Assembly: GCA_016178625.1 (NCBI GenBank)
Contig: JACOSX010000034.1
Coordinates: forward strand, 1-36,564
Reading direction: 5' to 3'
DNA: 36,564 nt
Source of the DNA: Ignavibacteria bacterium
GTDB taxonomy: Bacteria > Bacteroidota > Ignavibacteria > UBA10030 > SZUA-254
The position numbers were made by a program, and so were the translations under genes. Shown in pieces: positions 17,831-27,040 of the stretch (position 1 is the first letter of the stretch; every line of letters starts with the position of its first letter). The notes below the pieces were generated by a model that saw only the letters and a program-made list of their open reading frames with translations, did not search any database and was not told the origin of the DNA.

Positions 17831-18571
17831 ATGCTTAAGATCATTTTGGGAGTGATGGTAATGCTCTGGTTTGCGGGATGTCGGAAGGGAAATCCAGTTG
17901 AAGTCAACGATCCGGTCCAGCGGTACTTTCCACTTGCGGTTGGTAATACGTGGGACTTTTACTTGACGACAAATCTCGGCGGAGGGGATACAACCTCCCC
18001 CTATCATGTTGCACTTGATAGTCCGTTCGTGTTACATGGAATAAAGTGGTACGCAGTGGAAAACGTTTGCTTGGATGCAAGGATCTTGAGTCCTATTCCG
18101 CTCGTATGTGGGCTGTGGGCTCGAAGCGGAAACAAAATATTAGCTCAGCGTGAAGGCCCTGGTCCTACAATGGACGCACCGGAAGTGATGCTCGACTTCC
18201 CGTTGTCTAACGGAAAGCAGTGGACGATCTATAATGTAGATACGACATACGTTCAGGAACCTGGAGATACCGTACGTATGATTCGGTTGAGTAAACGGTA
18301 TGTTCGCGGATTCGAAATCGTTACAGTTCCGGCGGGGGCATTTATAAACGCTGTCCACGTTGGTGACAGTACGTGGTACATTTACACAAACACACATTCA
18401 CCGCGGTCGGTTTCTGAATCCACCGTCACTGCCACCGATGAATGGTATGCCATAGATGTAGGGATGGTGAAACAGTTCATCAAGTATACAAGCAAAAGCA
18501 GCGATACATCCGAGTACAGTAGGCATTGGATGTATGAGCTTAGGAAATTTAACATTCGATTGAGCGATTAA
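17831..18571 (+). CDS. Lipoprotein of unknown function inserted between fabH and fabD
   Basis: A 246-residue protein with a clear lipoprotein signal: MLKIILGVMVMLWFAGC, the cysteine at residue 17 being the likely lipidation site. The mature part begins with a YFPLAVGNTWDFYL segment, a pattern common in FCB-group outer-surface proteins of unknown role, and is predicted to be mostly beta-strand (alternating patterns such as KRYVRGFEIVTVPAGAF and DSTWYIYTN). A strong TAGGAGG ribosome-binding site precedes the ATG. It lies 26 bases after fabH and its stop is only four bases before fabD, so it is read within the fab operon although nothing links it to fatty-acid synthesis. The function is unknown. 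Confidence 0.75.
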   Translation: MLKIILGVMVMLWFAGCRKGNPVEVNDPVQRYFPLAVGNTWDFYLTTNLGGGDTTSPYHVALDSPFVLHGIKWYAVENVCLDARILSPIPLVCGLWARSGNKILAQREGPGPTMDAPEVMLDFPLSNGKQWTIYNVDTTYVQEPGDTVRMIRLSKRYVRGFEIVTVPAGAFINAVHVGDSTWYIYTNTHSPRSVSESTVTATDEWYAIDVGMVKQFIKYTSKSSDTSEYSRHWMYELRKFNIRLSD

Positions 18572-18575
18572 GTCA

Positions 18576-19496
18576 ATGGCGACAACAGCATTTCTTTTTC
18601 CCGGTCAAGGTTCTCAATATGTTGGGATGGGAAAGGATTTATACGAGAGAAGCGCGATTGCGAGAGAGTATTTTGAGAGAGCAGACGCTTTTCTATCGTT
18701 TCCACTCAGCAAGATCTGTTTTGAGGGACCGGAGGAGGAACTCAAAAAAACAAAGAACACGCAACCTGCGATATTCCTTCATAGCATCATCCTTACCAAG
18801 ATTATGGAGAGTGATGGTGCAACCATGGTTGCTGGTCATTCCCTTGGGGAGTATTCGGCGTTGGTCCATGCCGGGGCGATGACATTTGAGGATGGATTGA
18901 AACTGGTTCGTCTTCGCGGGGAGCTAATGCAGCGTGCCGGTGAAGAGCGCAAAGGTACGATGGCGGCAATCGTGGGCATTGAATCGACGGTCATCGAAGA
19001 GATTTGCCGCGAAGCAAAATCTGTAGGTGTAGTACAATGTGCGAATTTTAATTCACCGGGGCAAATTGTTGTGAGCGGTTCTGTAGACGGAGTGAGAAAG
19101 GCAATGGAAGATGCAAAAGGCCGCGGTGCAAAGTTGGTAAAGGAATTAATCGTGGGCGGGGCATTTCATTCACCGTTGATGGAGAGTGCGCGCTCCGGCT
19201 TGAGGGTTGCCCTCGCAACGACACCGATCCAGGATGCGGTCAACGCTGTCTATGCAAATGTCACAGCAAGACCGATGCAAAAGGCTGAGGAAATTCGTAC
19301 ATTGCTTGAGGAACAGCTGACAAGCGTTGTCCGCTGGGAAGAATCCATTCGACAGATGATCGCAGACGGCGCGACAACGTTTGTTGAAATTGGACCGGGT
19401 AAAGTTTTGCAGGGTTTGGTGAAGCGGATCGATACTACAGTTGAGGCTCGCGGCATCGACAAATTCGAAGATATAGAAAAAGTTGTGACAGCCTGA
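18576..19496 (+). CDS. fabD: Malonyl-CoA:ACP transacylase
   Basis: A 306-residue acyltransferase of standard length that moves malonyl from CoA to acyl carrier protein. It shows FLFPGQGSQYVGMGKDL at the N-terminus, the nucleophile elbow VAGHSLGEYSAL with S89, the arginine in LVRLRGELMQ, and H198 in GGAFHSPLM, completing the Ser-His dyad. The C-terminal FVEIGPGKVLQGLVKR is also typical. The TGA stop overlaps the fabG start (TGATG), so the two are coupled. Confidence 0.96.
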   Translation: MATTAFLFPGQGSQYVGMGKDLYERSAIAREYFERADAFLSFPLSKICFEGPEEELKKTKNTQPAIFLHSIILTKIMESDGATMVAGHSLGEYSALVHAGAMTFEDGLKLVRLRGELMQRAGEERKGTMAAIVGIESTVIEEICREAKSVGVVQCANFNSPGQIVVSGSVDGVRKAMEDAKGRGAKLVKELIVGGAFHSPLMESARSGLRVALATTPIQDAVNAVYANVTARPMQKAEEIRTLLEEQLTSVVRWEESIRQMIADGATTFVEIGPGKVLQGLVKRIDTTVEARGIDKFEDIEKVVTA

Positions 19497-20248
19497 TGCC
19501 TGCAAATACTCTAGAGAATAAAATTGCATTTGTGAGCGGTGGATCGCGGGGTATTGGGCGATCGGTCGCGCTAACACTGGCAGATGCAGGCGCGCATGTG
19601 ATGATTTCCTATCGAAGCGCGGCACAGGAAGCGCGGTCAGTGGTTGATCAGATACAACAGATGGGACGAGAATCGGTAGCGTTCCAGGTGGATGTTTCCC
19701 AGTTCAATCTGTCACGAGAGATCGTTGAGAAAGTAGTAGAACAATTCAAGAAGTTGGATATTCTTGTGAATAATGCTGGTATCACCAAAGACAATCTCCT
19801 AATGCGCATGAGTGAGGAGGATTGGGATGCTGTCATAAACACGAATTTGAAGAGTGTTTTTAACATGACGAAAGCGGCAATCCGACCAATGATGGCTCAA
19901 CGATCTGGAAAGATCATCAACATTACGTCGATTGCCGGAATTATCGGCAACGCCGGACAGGCAAACTACGCTGCCTCGAAGGCAGGGATGATCGGGTTTA
20001 CAAAGTCGCTCGCGAAAGAGTTGGGTTCGCGGAATATTCAAGTGAACGCTGTCGCACCGGGTTTCGTGGAAACTGACATGACGGCGAAGCTTAGCGAGGA
20101 ACAGCGGAAGAAGTTGGTTGAGAATATTCCCCTCAGACGTACGGCAAAACCTGAAGAGATTGCCGCCGCCGTGAAGTTTCTTGCTTCTGCCGCAGCAGAT
20201 TACATCACCGGACAGGTAATCTGTGTCGATGGCGGTATGGTGATGTAA
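19496..20248 (+). CDS. fabG: 3-oxoacyl-ACP reductase
   Basis: A 250-residue short-chain dehydrogenase that reduces 3-oxoacyl-ACP with NADPH. It has the cofactor loop SGGSRGIGRSVA, NNAG at 92-95, the catalytic S145, Y158 and K162 (YAASK), and VAPGFVETDMT typical of FabG. Start and stop are well defined, with the ATG overlapping the fabD stop. The C-terminus ITGQVICVDGGMVM is the usual tetramer-interface end of FabG. The position between fabD and acpP supports the specific assignment over other short-chain dehydrogenases. Confidence 0.96.
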   Translation: MPANTLENKIAFVSGGSRGIGRSVALTLADAGAHVMISYRSAAQEARSVVDQIQQMGRESVAFQVDVSQFNLSREIVEKVVEQFKKLDILVNNAGITKDNLLMRMSEEDWDAVINTNLKSVFNMTKAAIRPMMAQRSGKIINITSIAGIIGNAGQANYAASKAGMIGFTKSLAKELGSRNIQVNAVAPGFVETDMTAKLSEEQRKKLVENIPLRRTAKPEEIAAAVKFLASAAADYITGQVICVDGGMVM

Positions 20249-20312
20249 AGGAAAAATGTGAATCGTTGCAATCTATTATTCATCAGCACTCACTATCAAA
20301 GGAGCATCCACT

Positions 20313-20549
20313 ATGGCAGATGTTGAAGCAAAGGTTAAAGAGATCATCATGAACAAGCTTGGGGTTGAAGCTTCGCAGGTCACCCCGGAAGCATCGTTTA
20401 CGAACGATCTTGGCGCAGATTCGCTCGACACCGTGGAATTAGTCATGGAATTTGAAAAGGCGTTCAATCTCCAGATTCCTGATGAAGACGCGGAGAAAAT
20501 TTCAACTGTCGGCGACGCCGTCAAATATTTATCAGGAAAAACTCAATAA
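20313..20549 (+). CDS. acpP: Acyl carrier protein
   Basis: A 78-residue acidic four-helix protein that carries growing acyl chains. The phosphopantetheine attachment site is S37 in [15 protein letters not shown], a perfect ACP motif. A strong AAAGGAG ribosome-binding site lies eight bases before the ATG, in keeping with the high expression of ACP. The 64-base gap after fabG shows no clear hairpin terminator, so read-through from the upstream operon is likely, though a separate promoter for this abundant protein cannot be excluded. Confidence 0.97.
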   Translation: MADVEAKVKEIIMNKLGVEASQVTPEASFTNDLGADSLDTVELVMEFEKAFNLQIPDEDAEKISTVGDAVKYLSGKTQ

Positions 20550-20618
20550 CAGTCGTTCAACCGTTTGTTCATGTTCGAGTGACACGATCACAGTACATTG
20601 AACAATGGTGGAGTCTCA

Positions 20619-21881
20619 ATGAATATAACCAATCATCGTCGTCGGGTCGTTGTTACGGGAATGGGCGTCGTCACTCCCATCGGATTAGGAATTAAAGAAT
20701 TCTGGGAAAACTCTCTCAAAGGAGTTAGTGGTGCCGCTCCCATTGCCAGTTTCGATGCGAGTCAGTACGACACGAAAATTGCATGTGAGGTGAAAGGATT
20801 CAATCCATTGGACTTTATGGATAAGAAGCTGACCAACCGAATGGACCTCTTCACGCAATATGCCATTGCCTGTGCGGAAATGGCGGTCAAAGATTCATGT
20901 CTGAATCTGGAGGCAGAAAATCGAGAACAGATCGGCGTAATCTTTGGCTCAGGGATTGGTGGGATGTGGACGTGGCACAAGCAGATGCAGACTGTTCATG
21001 AGACTGGTGGACCACATCGCATCAGTCCGTTCTTTGTGCCGATGATGATCGCTGATATTGCTGCAGGCTATATCTCCATGCGTTTCCAGGTGAAGGGTCC
21101 GAATTATGCAACTACCTCGGCATGTGCAACCTCGTCTCATGCAGTTTCGGATGCCTTCATGTTGATACAGCGTGGTGATGCAGACATTATCTTTACCGGC
21201 GGATCGGAAGCTGCCATCACGCCGATGGGCGTTGGTGGATTCAATGCCATGAAAGCACTCTCGACGCGAAACGACGCTCCAGAAAAAGCAAGCCGCCCGT
21301 TTGATGCACAACGAGATGGTTTTGTGATGGGTGAAGGGGGCGGCATGTTGGTTCTTGAAGAGCTCGAACATGCGAAAAAGCGAGGGGCGAGAATTTATGG
21401 AGAGATTGTGGGAATCGGACTCACTGCCGATGCGTACCATATCACCGCGCCGGCGCCTGGTGGTGAGGGTGCTATTCGATCGATGCGACAATGTTTGAAG
21501 GATGCCGGTCTTAAACCGGAAGAGGTAGATTACATTAATGCCCACGGAACATCTACGCCATTTAACGATAAATCGGAAACGCAAGCGATCAAAGCGGTGT
21601 TTGGTGGACATGCGTATACACTGCACGTCAGCTCGACCAAATCGATGACGGGCCATCTCCTCGGGGCGGCAGGAGCGGTGGAAGCAATAGTCAGTGTTCT
21701 GACGCTCTACCATAACATGATCCCTCCTACCATCAATTATGAGTTCAAAGATCCTGATTGCGATTTGAATTATGTTCCAAATACATGTATCCAGAAAGAG
21801 GTCAACGTTGCCGTGAGCAATACATTTGGCTTTGGCGGGCACAACGCATCGTTGGTCTTCAAAAAGTATCAAGAGAATTGA
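20619..21881 (+). CDS. fabF: Beta-ketoacyl-ACP synthase II
   Basis: A 420-residue elongating condensing enzyme. The N-terminal [15 protein letters not shown] and the Cys-His-His triad C169 (TTSACATSS), H309 (NAHGTSTP) and H346 ([12 protein letters not shown]) identify it. The frame also contains a TTG at 20598, but ATG at 20619 has GGTGGAG upstream with good spacing and begins close to the first strand, as in other FabF. A long open frame on the opposite strand covers most of this gene but has no protein-like features. It follows acpP by 69 bases and precedes rnc by 12. Confidence 0.96.
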   Translation: MNITNHRRRVVVTGMGVVTPIGLGIKEFWENSLKGVSGAAPIASFDASQYDTKIACEVKGFNPLDFMDKKLTNRMDLFTQYAIACAEMAVKDSCLNLEAENREQIGVIFGSGIGGMWTWHKQMQTVHETGGPHRISPFFVPMMIADIAAGYISMRFQVKGPNYATTSACATSSHAVSDAFMLIQRGDADIIFTGGSEAAITPMGVGGFNAMKALSTRNDAPEKASRPFDAQRDGFVMGEGGGMLVLEELEHAKKRGARIYGEIVGIGLTADAYHITAPAPGGEGAIRSMRQCLKDAGLKPEEVDYINAHGTSTPFNDKSETQAIKAVFGGHAYTLHVSSTKSMTGHLLGAAGAVEAIVSVLTLYHNMIPPTINYEFKDPDCDLNYVPNTCIQKEVNVAVSNTFGFGGHNASLVFKKYQEN

Positions 21882-21893
21882 TCGTGGAAATAT

Positions 21894-22706
21894 ATGGGAC
21901 TATTACGTAGTCTCTATGCGCTGATCACGCGAGGCGTTCACCATCGTGACGCGGATACATTCGGAGGAATCGACTTCCAAAGACTCCAGCAGGTTCTCCA
22001 TCATACCGTTCGCAATAGACAGTATTTTTGTGAGGCACTCTCTCACCGTTCGTATCTCCAGGTAACTGAAAACGAATCCGCCGTTTCCAATGAACGACTC
22101 GAGTTTCTCGGAGACGCGATCTTAAACCTCGTTGTGGCAGAATATGTGTTTCATCGAGACACATCGGCCGCCGAAGGTGATCTCACAAAAATCCGATCAC
22201 GTCTGGTAAACCGCAAGGCGTTGACGGCATATGCCCGCCATCGCCATCTCGCTGATTTCATACTGATGAGTCCGAGTGCATCTCAAGTCCCGGGTCGTGG
22301 GATGGAAACTATCCTCGCTGACGCATTCGAGGCAATGATCGGAGCAATCTATCTTGACGGTGGTTATGAGGACGCGAAGAGATTTGTTCAGGGATGTTTG
22401 CTCGAAGCCCTGACCGAAGGTACTGTGAAGATGGAGGATGAAAATTTTAAGAGCCGTCTGCTTGAACAAGCACAGGCTGGCGGTTTTGGCACCCCTCGAT
22501 ATTCCACGGTGAATGAGGAAGGTCCAGACCATGATCGTACCTTCACGGTCGAGGTGTTTATCGGTAACGTATCCTACGGTGTGGGACACGGCAAGAATAA
22601 GAAGGATGCGGAACAAGCCGCCGCTGAACGAGCACTGCAACAGTTCAGGTTTTCCGCGAAACAGGCTCACGGCGTTAATGAGACGGGAAATGCACAGAAC
22701 GACTAA
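21894..22706 (+). CDS. rnc: Ribonuclease III
   Basis: A 270-residue double-stranded-RNA endonuclease that processes rRNA precursors and other transcripts. The signature NERLEFLGDAILNLVVAEY supplies catalytic E70 and D74, and LADAFEAMIGAIYLDGG supplies D143 and E146. Residues about 185-255 are the double-stranded-RNA-binding domain (ends with KNKKDAEQAAAERALQQF). It has an N-terminal extension of about 25 residues and a short polar C-terminal tail of about 15, slightly longer than the E. coli enzyme. It ends the conserved fab cluster; the next gene begins two bases after its stop. Confidence 0.96.
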   Translation: MGLLRSLYALITRGVHHRDADTFGGIDFQRLQQVLHHTVRNRQYFCEALSHRSYLQVTENESAVSNERLEFLGDAILNLVVAEYVFHRDTSAAEGDLTKIRSRLVNRKALTAYARHRHLADFILMSPSASQVPGRGMETILADAFEAMIGAIYLDGGYEDAKRFVQGCLLEALTEGTVKMEDENFKSRLLEQAQAGGFGTPRYSTVNEEGPDHDRTFTVEVFIGNVSYGVGHGKNKKDAEQAAAERALQQFRFSAKQAHGVNETGNAQND

Positions 22707-22708
22707 CG

Positions 22709-23128
22709 ATGGTAACTCTGTCAGACCAAGAGATTAATAATATTCTCCGTAGCGCGACAACGATTGCGGTTGTTGGTGCATCGCGAAAGCCGTGGAGAGA
22801 CAGCAACAGCATCATGCATTTTCTGATGGAAGCAGGCTACACAGTGTTTCCCGTCAACCCGACGTACGACGAGATATCCGGGGTAAAATGTTATGCAAGT
22901 TTGTTATATATTCCTGCCCCAATAGACATCGTGAACATTTTCCGGAAACCCGAGGCTGTCATGACGATCGTTGAAGATGCTATCGCTGTAAGGGCAAAGA
23001 CAATTTTGACGCAATTGGGGATCATTCATGAAGAAGCAGCTTCGGCTGCACTGCGCGCTGGGATGAAGGTGATAATGGATCGATGCATTGCCGTCGAGTA
23101 TCGGCACTTCTCTCGTGCAGCAATGTAG
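22709..23128 (+). CDS. CoA-binding domain protein (YccU type)
   Basis: A 139-residue stand-alone Rossmann-fold CoA_binding_2 protein. It shows the nucleotide loop VVGASRKPWRDSNSIMHFL, the VFPVNPTYDEISGVKCYASL stretch and IDIVNIFRKPE, all family features, and ends in the conserved MDRCIAVEYRHF, where the MDRC cysteine is invariant in close relatives. These proteins bind CoA; their physiological role is poorly defined. The ATG is two bases after the rnc stop, indicating co-translation with rnc. Confidence 0.9.
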   Translation: MVTLSDQEINNILRSATTIAVVGASRKPWRDSNSIMHFLMEAGYTVFPVNPTYDEISGVKCYASLLYIPAPIDIVNIFRKPEAVMTIVEDAIAVRAKTILTQLGIIHEEAASAALRAGMKVIMDRCIAVEYRHFSRAAM

Positions 23129-23191
23129 CTGCATCAGCCGATAATTCTGTTTACTGATTGCATAATTGATGAACACGCCTTCAGTGATACC

Positions 23192-24517
23192 ATGAAATTC
23201 ATTGCCCTCAATAGCATTCTATTTTGCTGCTGCTTCTCTTACATCCGAAGTCAAGAATCTCTACGCATATCGTCCACTGGAACGGATTCAGTTATCGTTG
23301 TTGACAGAGTAATCCTCATCGGGAATTCCCATACGAAAGACTTCGTGATAACTCGTGAGATGACCTTACGTCCCGGTACACCTATTACCACTGAGTTGCT
23401 GCAATATGATCAAGATCGTATCTACAGCCTGAGGCTCTTCAATCAAGTCCAGCTCCGCGTGATTCCATCGTCACCGGGCATGGCAGACCTGATCGTCGAA
23501 GTAAACGAGCGATGGTATGTTTTCCCCTTTCCGATCTTTGGGATCAGAGACAGGGATTGGGCGAAGATTTACTATGGGGTTGGCTTGCTTCACTCTAATT
23601 TTCGCGGCCGCAACGAAAAACTCTATACGACAGTAGTGTTCGGTTACGATCCCTCGTTTGGTCTTGCATACAGGAATCCGTTTCTCAGCGAGGAGGGGAT
23701 GTATATTCTCGACTCACGGCTCACATACAACAAAGTTCGGAACAAGAGCATACAAGCTCAAGCGGGACTAGAAAATTTTGACGAGCGCCATTTCTCTATC
23801 TCACTCAGTATCGGAAGGAGGTTTAGCATCGAACACACCGTATGGCTGAGTGCTGGATATGAAATCGTTGATATTTCAGATTATGTTCCTGTCAGGACAC
23901 TTTCTCCCACTGGTAAAGACATATTCCCTGTTCTTGGAATAGGGTACACCTACGATTCACGCGATCTGCTGGATTACCCAGGCGCGGGAACATTGGTCCA
24001 AGGGTCAATAACAAAGGTCGGCATGCCTAACAATGATGTTGACCTCGTCCGTTACGGCATTGACCTCCGACGATATACTCCTTTTCTGGGAACCTTCGTG
24101 TTGGCAAACCGGATTTTCACTAATGTCGTCGCTGGTGGAAAAACGCCGAGTTACAATCGGACATATTTTGGATACGGTGAACGCATCCGCGGTCATTTCA
24201 AAGAGGTTGTCGAGGGTGAAAATATTTTCGGCGTGTCATCCGAGTTGCACTATATATTATTATCGCCTATTTATTTCAACGTCAATTTCTTACCGTCGGA
24301 GTTTGGTGTGTGGAAGTTTGGCATCATCGCCGCAGCATTTGGTGATGCTGGGACTGTATGGTTTCGTGGTATGCCATTCGCGCTTAATGCCTTTCTGAGA
24401 GGATACGGCGTTGGAATCCATTTCCTGTTGCCATATAGCGCGGTCCTCCGAACCGAGTATGGCTGGAACGAGGTGCGACGTGGTGAATTCATCGTCGATA
24501 TCGGGACTGCTTTTTAA
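23192..24517 (+). CDS. Short Omp85-family outer-membrane protein with one POTRA domain
   Basis: A 441-residue exported protein. The signal peptide is MKFIALNSILFCCCFSYIRS. Residues about 30-110 form a single POTRA-like domain (VDRVILIGNSHTKDFVITREMTL, LFNQVQLRVIPS, ADLIVEVNERW), and the rest is a barrel with Omp85 features such as LGIGYTYDSRDLLDYPGAGT, YGERIRGHFKEVV and the C-terminal strand GEFIVDIGTAF. Full BamA has five POTRA repeats and TamA has three, so this is a reduced member, more like the minimal BamA-type surface antigens of the FCB group. The gene sits between the CoA-binding gene and rsmE in the same direction. Function, whether assembly, transport or adhesion, is unresolved. Confidence 0.82.
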   Translation: MKFIALNSILFCCCFSYIRSQESLRISSTGTDSVIVVDRVILIGNSHTKDFVITREMTLRPGTPITTELLQYDQDRIYSLRLFNQVQLRVIPSSPGMADLIVEVNERWYVFPFPIFGIRDRDWAKIYYGVGLLHSNFRGRNEKLYTTVVFGYDPSFGLAYRNPFLSEEGMYILDSRLTYNKVRNKSIQAQAGLENFDERHFSISLSIGRRFSIEHTVWLSAGYEIVDISDYVPVRTLSPTGKDIFPVLGIGYTYDSRDLLDYPGAGTLVQGSITKVGMPNNDVDLVRYGIDLRRYTPFLGTFVLANRIFTNVVAGGKTPSYNRTYFGYGERIRGHFKEVVEGENIFGVSSELHYILLSPIYFNVNFLPSEFGVWKFGIIAAAFGDAGTVWFRGMPFALNAFLRGYGVGIHFLLPYSAVLRTEYGWNEVRRGEFIVDIGTAF

Positions 24518-24572
24518 TTCCGACTCATCCAGGAACCTTTTTTGTCTTTGAATTCTTATTGTATTTTGACAC

Positions 24573-25289
24573 ATGGACTACTTTTATTGTTCTCCTGAAA
24601 AGATTATCGAGAGTACTCTTGAAATTGATGGTGAAGAATTCTCTCACCTTGTCCACGTAATGAGGAAGAAGGAAGGAGATGAAATTCGCGTCGTCGATGG
24701 ACGAGGTACAGCATACGATGTCTGTCTCGACTTGATCAAGAAGAAGACGGCGAGAGGGACGATCCATGCAACGTATGCGCATCACCATGAGCTACCTTTC
24801 GATGTAACGCTTGCCGTCGGCATTCTCAAGAATCCCTCCAAGTTCGATTTTCTTGTTGAGAAAGTCACGGAGCTCGGAGTGAAAGAGATTATTCCCCTTC
24901 AAACAGACAGAACCATTCCGTCGCATGCGAAAGCAGATCGATGGAAGAAGCTTGCGCTCTCTGCAATGAAACAGTCGGGGAGATCGGTTCTTCCGCGAGT
25001 AAGTGAATTGACAACTCTTGAAGAATTTATCAGGGAAGCCGGTTCGTTTGATGTCAAGCTGATTGCGCACGAGCGTTCGGTCGACGCACATGCTGGATTG
25101 ACCATGGTTCAATCCAACGCGCGTGCCGTTGCAATCCTTGTCGGTCCCGAAGGCGGTTTCAGCGACGATGAAGTAGAACGCTGTGTCGCTATCGGGTGGA
25201 CTCCTGTCTTTCTTGGTGAGAGAAGATTCCGGACGGAGACGGCGGCTATTGTGATGACGGCCTTGACGGTGTTCCTTCAAAGCCGGTAA
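24573..25289 (+). CDS. rsmE: 16S rRNA (uracil-1498-N3)-methyltransferase
   Basis: A 238-residue SPOUT-class methyltransferase that methylates U1498 of 16S rRNA with S-adenosylmethionine. It has the N-terminal PUA-like part (EEFSHLVHVMRKKEGDEIRVVDGRG), the trefoil-knot region LVGPEGGFSDDEVE, and the terminal LGERRFRTETAAIVM, all specific to RsmE. KVTELGVKEIIPLQTDRT is also a family feature. It is the last gene of the forward half of the window, ending ten bases before the convergent fchA. Confidence 0.96.
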   Translation: MDYFYCSPEKIIESTLEIDGEEFSHLVHVMRKKEGDEIRVVDGRGTAYDVCLDLIKKKTARGTIHATYAHHHELPFDVTLAVGILKNPSKFDFLVEKVTELGVKEIIPLQTDRTIPSHAKADRWKKLALSAMKQSGRSVLPRVSELTTLEEFIREAGSFDVKLIAHERSVDAHAGLTMVQSNARAVAILVGPEGGFSDDEVERCVAIGWTPVFLGERRFRTETAAIVMTALTVFLQSR

Positions 25290-25299
25290 TTGGTGAGGC

Positions 25300-25932
25300 T
25301 TACGACGGAAAAATTTTTTCCCTAGCCAACTCCAGGGCTCTCTCCACAGCGCCCCTGCTCGTTCTCAGCAGCGAAACCACCTCCTCGCCATGCCATCCGG
25401 TAAACTCTGAATCGGTGATACTGCTGAGGTTGATTTGCACATTGAGCGCGGCACTCTCTGCCGCCGCGTACAACATCAGCGCACTCACTCCGGTATCGCT
25501 CACTGAATTCGCATTTCCTTTTTCCGCGACAACTTTTGCGAGCGCGAGTGCATCGACGACGTGCTTCATTACCCGCAACGGAACGAGAGCCGCCTCTTTC
25601 GTCGCTTCCTGGATCGCAGCAGTGCGAAGCGCTTTCTGGTCATCGGTTTCTTTCGGAAGACCGTATGCCTCCATCACCTTGTTGAACGCGAGTGTATCCT
25701 GGTCGATGAGGGTGGTGAAGGTTCTACGCAGCTCCTCAGATTTGGTGAGAATAGTTTTCATCTCGGCGTCGACATCGAGATATTTCTTCTTGCCGACGGT
25801 GAGAGTGCACACCATTGACATCAGCGCAGCGCCAAGCGCGCCCGAAAGAGCAGCCACGCTGCCACCGCCGGGTGCCGGAGAGCCGGAAGCAAGTTCATCA
25901 AGAAACTTGTTGATCGATTGTTCTGTAAGCAT
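25300..25932 (-). CDS. fchA: Formimidoyltetrahydrofolate cyclodeaminase
   Basis: A 210-residue all-helical enzyme that closes 5-formimidoyl-tetrahydrofolate to 5,10-methenyl-tetrahydrofolate and releases ammonia. Typical are FLDELASGSPAPGGGSVAALSG at the N-terminus, LIDQDTLAFNKVMEAYGLPK, and the C-terminal ALNVQINLSSI. In vertebrates this domain is fused to the transferase; here it is a separate gene directly after ftcD with a 53-base gap. An AAAGGAA ribosome-binding site precedes the ATG. With ftcD and hutI it forms a glutamate-yielding, folate-coupled end of histidine degradation. Confidence 0.94.
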   Translation of the reverse strand: MLTEQSINKFLDELASGSPAPGGGSVAALSGALGAALMSMVCTLTVGKKKYLDVDAEMKTILTKSEELRRTFTTLIDQDTLAFNKVMEAYGLPKETDDQKALRTAAIQEATKEAALVPLRVMKHVVDALALAKVVAEKGNANSVSDTGVSALMLYAAAESAALNVQINLSSITDSEFTGWHGEEVVSLLRTSRGAVERALELAREKIFPS

Positions 25933-25985
25933 AGAATGGTTCCTTTGGATTATTCTCGGTCTACGGAGAGAACATATATGGAGGG

Positions 25986-26987
25986 CTAAAGCATGTATTC
26001 GATGATTTTTTTTTCCGGAACAAACTGTTCAAATTGACTGAGCCCAAGTGCCTGAATCGCACGTGCAATGAGCTGATCCTCATTGAGCTTGTGATGCTTC
26101 ACGTCGGCATAGAATTTCCCCGCCATCAGCATCGCTTCTTTGGGGATCAATCCCACGATCTCGCTGCCGCTGACATTGACGCCAAGTTTTTGCGCTTGCT
26201 TAGTTACCTCCTCAAATGCAATGTGAGGAGGTGTGATGTTGAAGTTGATGAGATTAATGGATACTTGCGCGATGTTGAAACGTTCAAGCAACACTCCCAT
26301 GGCTCGTACTGCCTTCAGCGAGCCCGGAATTTTCACGCTCTTCCCAGTGCCATCCTTAACTGTTCGTCCACTCTCGCGGATTCGGAGCGCGATCTCGTGA
26401 GCGATGTCTTTGTTGTTCGTTGTGAGATTGACATTGTATGCAATAAGGAAGACACGCGCTCCCGTCACCGTTGCACCAGATTTTGCATTGAATACTGCCG
26501 CGCCAAAGTCTGGCTTCCATGCGGGGTCCTTGAGCTTTTCAACGAGCCCTTCATATTCGCCTTTCCGAATGGTGGCGAGGTTTTGTCGTTCTGGTGTTCG
26601 CGCGGCTTCTTCGTAAAGATAGATCGGGATATGTAATTCGTCAGCAACACGCTTGCCGTAATCGTTCGCAAGGCGAACACATTCCTCCATTGACACACCA
26701 CTCACGGGCACAAACGGGACAACATCTGTTGCGCCCATGCGAGGGTGTTCACCCTTATGCCTACTCATATCAATCAGTTCCGCTGCCATCTTTGTTGCTT
26801 GAAAGGCCCCATCCTTCACTGCCTCTGGCTCTCCGATGAACGTCACAACGCTTCTATTGTAGTCTTTGTCTGGCTCCACGCTCAGCAGCTTCACGCCTTT
26901 CACGTTTCGGATACTGTCGCCGATGGCGTTGATGATCTTCATATCGCGTCCCTCACTAAAGTTTGGGACGCACTCGACAATCTTCAT
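25986..26987 (-). CDS. ftcD: Glutamate formimidoyltransferase
   Basis: A 333-residue enzyme that transfers the formimino group of N-formimino-glutamate to tetrahydrofolate, giving glutamate. It shows the invariant N-terminus KIVECVPNFSEGRD, the MSRHKGEHPRMGATDVVPFVPV segment carrying the catalytic histidine, and YLYEEAARTPER. A GTG lies one codon upstream (26990); I prefer the ATG, though the ribosome-binding site is weak for both. It lies between hutI and fchA on the same strand, with gaps of about 50 bases, so a three-gene operon is likely. This route conserves the one-carbon unit instead of releasing formamide or formate. Confidence 0.95.
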   Translation of the reverse strand: MKIVECVPNFSEGRDMKIINAIGDSIRNVKGVKLLSVEPDKDYNRSVVTFIGEPEAVKDGAFQATKMAAELIDMSRHKGEHPRMGATDVVPFVPVSGVSMEECVRLANDYGKRVADELHIPIYLYEEAARTPERQNLATIRKGEYEGLVEKLKDPAWKPDFGAAVFNAKSGATVTGARVFLIAYNVNLTTNNKDIAHEIALRIRESGRTVKDGTGKSVKIPGSLKAVRAMGVLLERFNIAQVSINLINFNITPPHIAFEEVTKQAQKLGVNVSGSEIVGLIPKEAMLMAGKFYADVKHHKLNEDQLIARAIQALGLSQFEQFVPEKKIIEYML

Positions 26988-27040
26988 CACCGTGAGTTCA
27001 AAAGTAAAAAGTTAAAATGAAAAAATATTGTCCCCACAAA

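Noticed and set aside
20949-21872. A 307-codon open frame on the - strand opposite fabF
   Set aside because: It lies wholly within fabF, has many Arg, Cys and His codons and no recognisable domain; this is the usual antisense shadow of a conserved gene.
25307-25321. GGAAAAATTTTTTCC palindrome between rsmE and fchA as a bidirectional terminator
   Set aside because: It has no loop and no GC-rich stem, and it lies in the last codons of fchA; terminator function is not supported.
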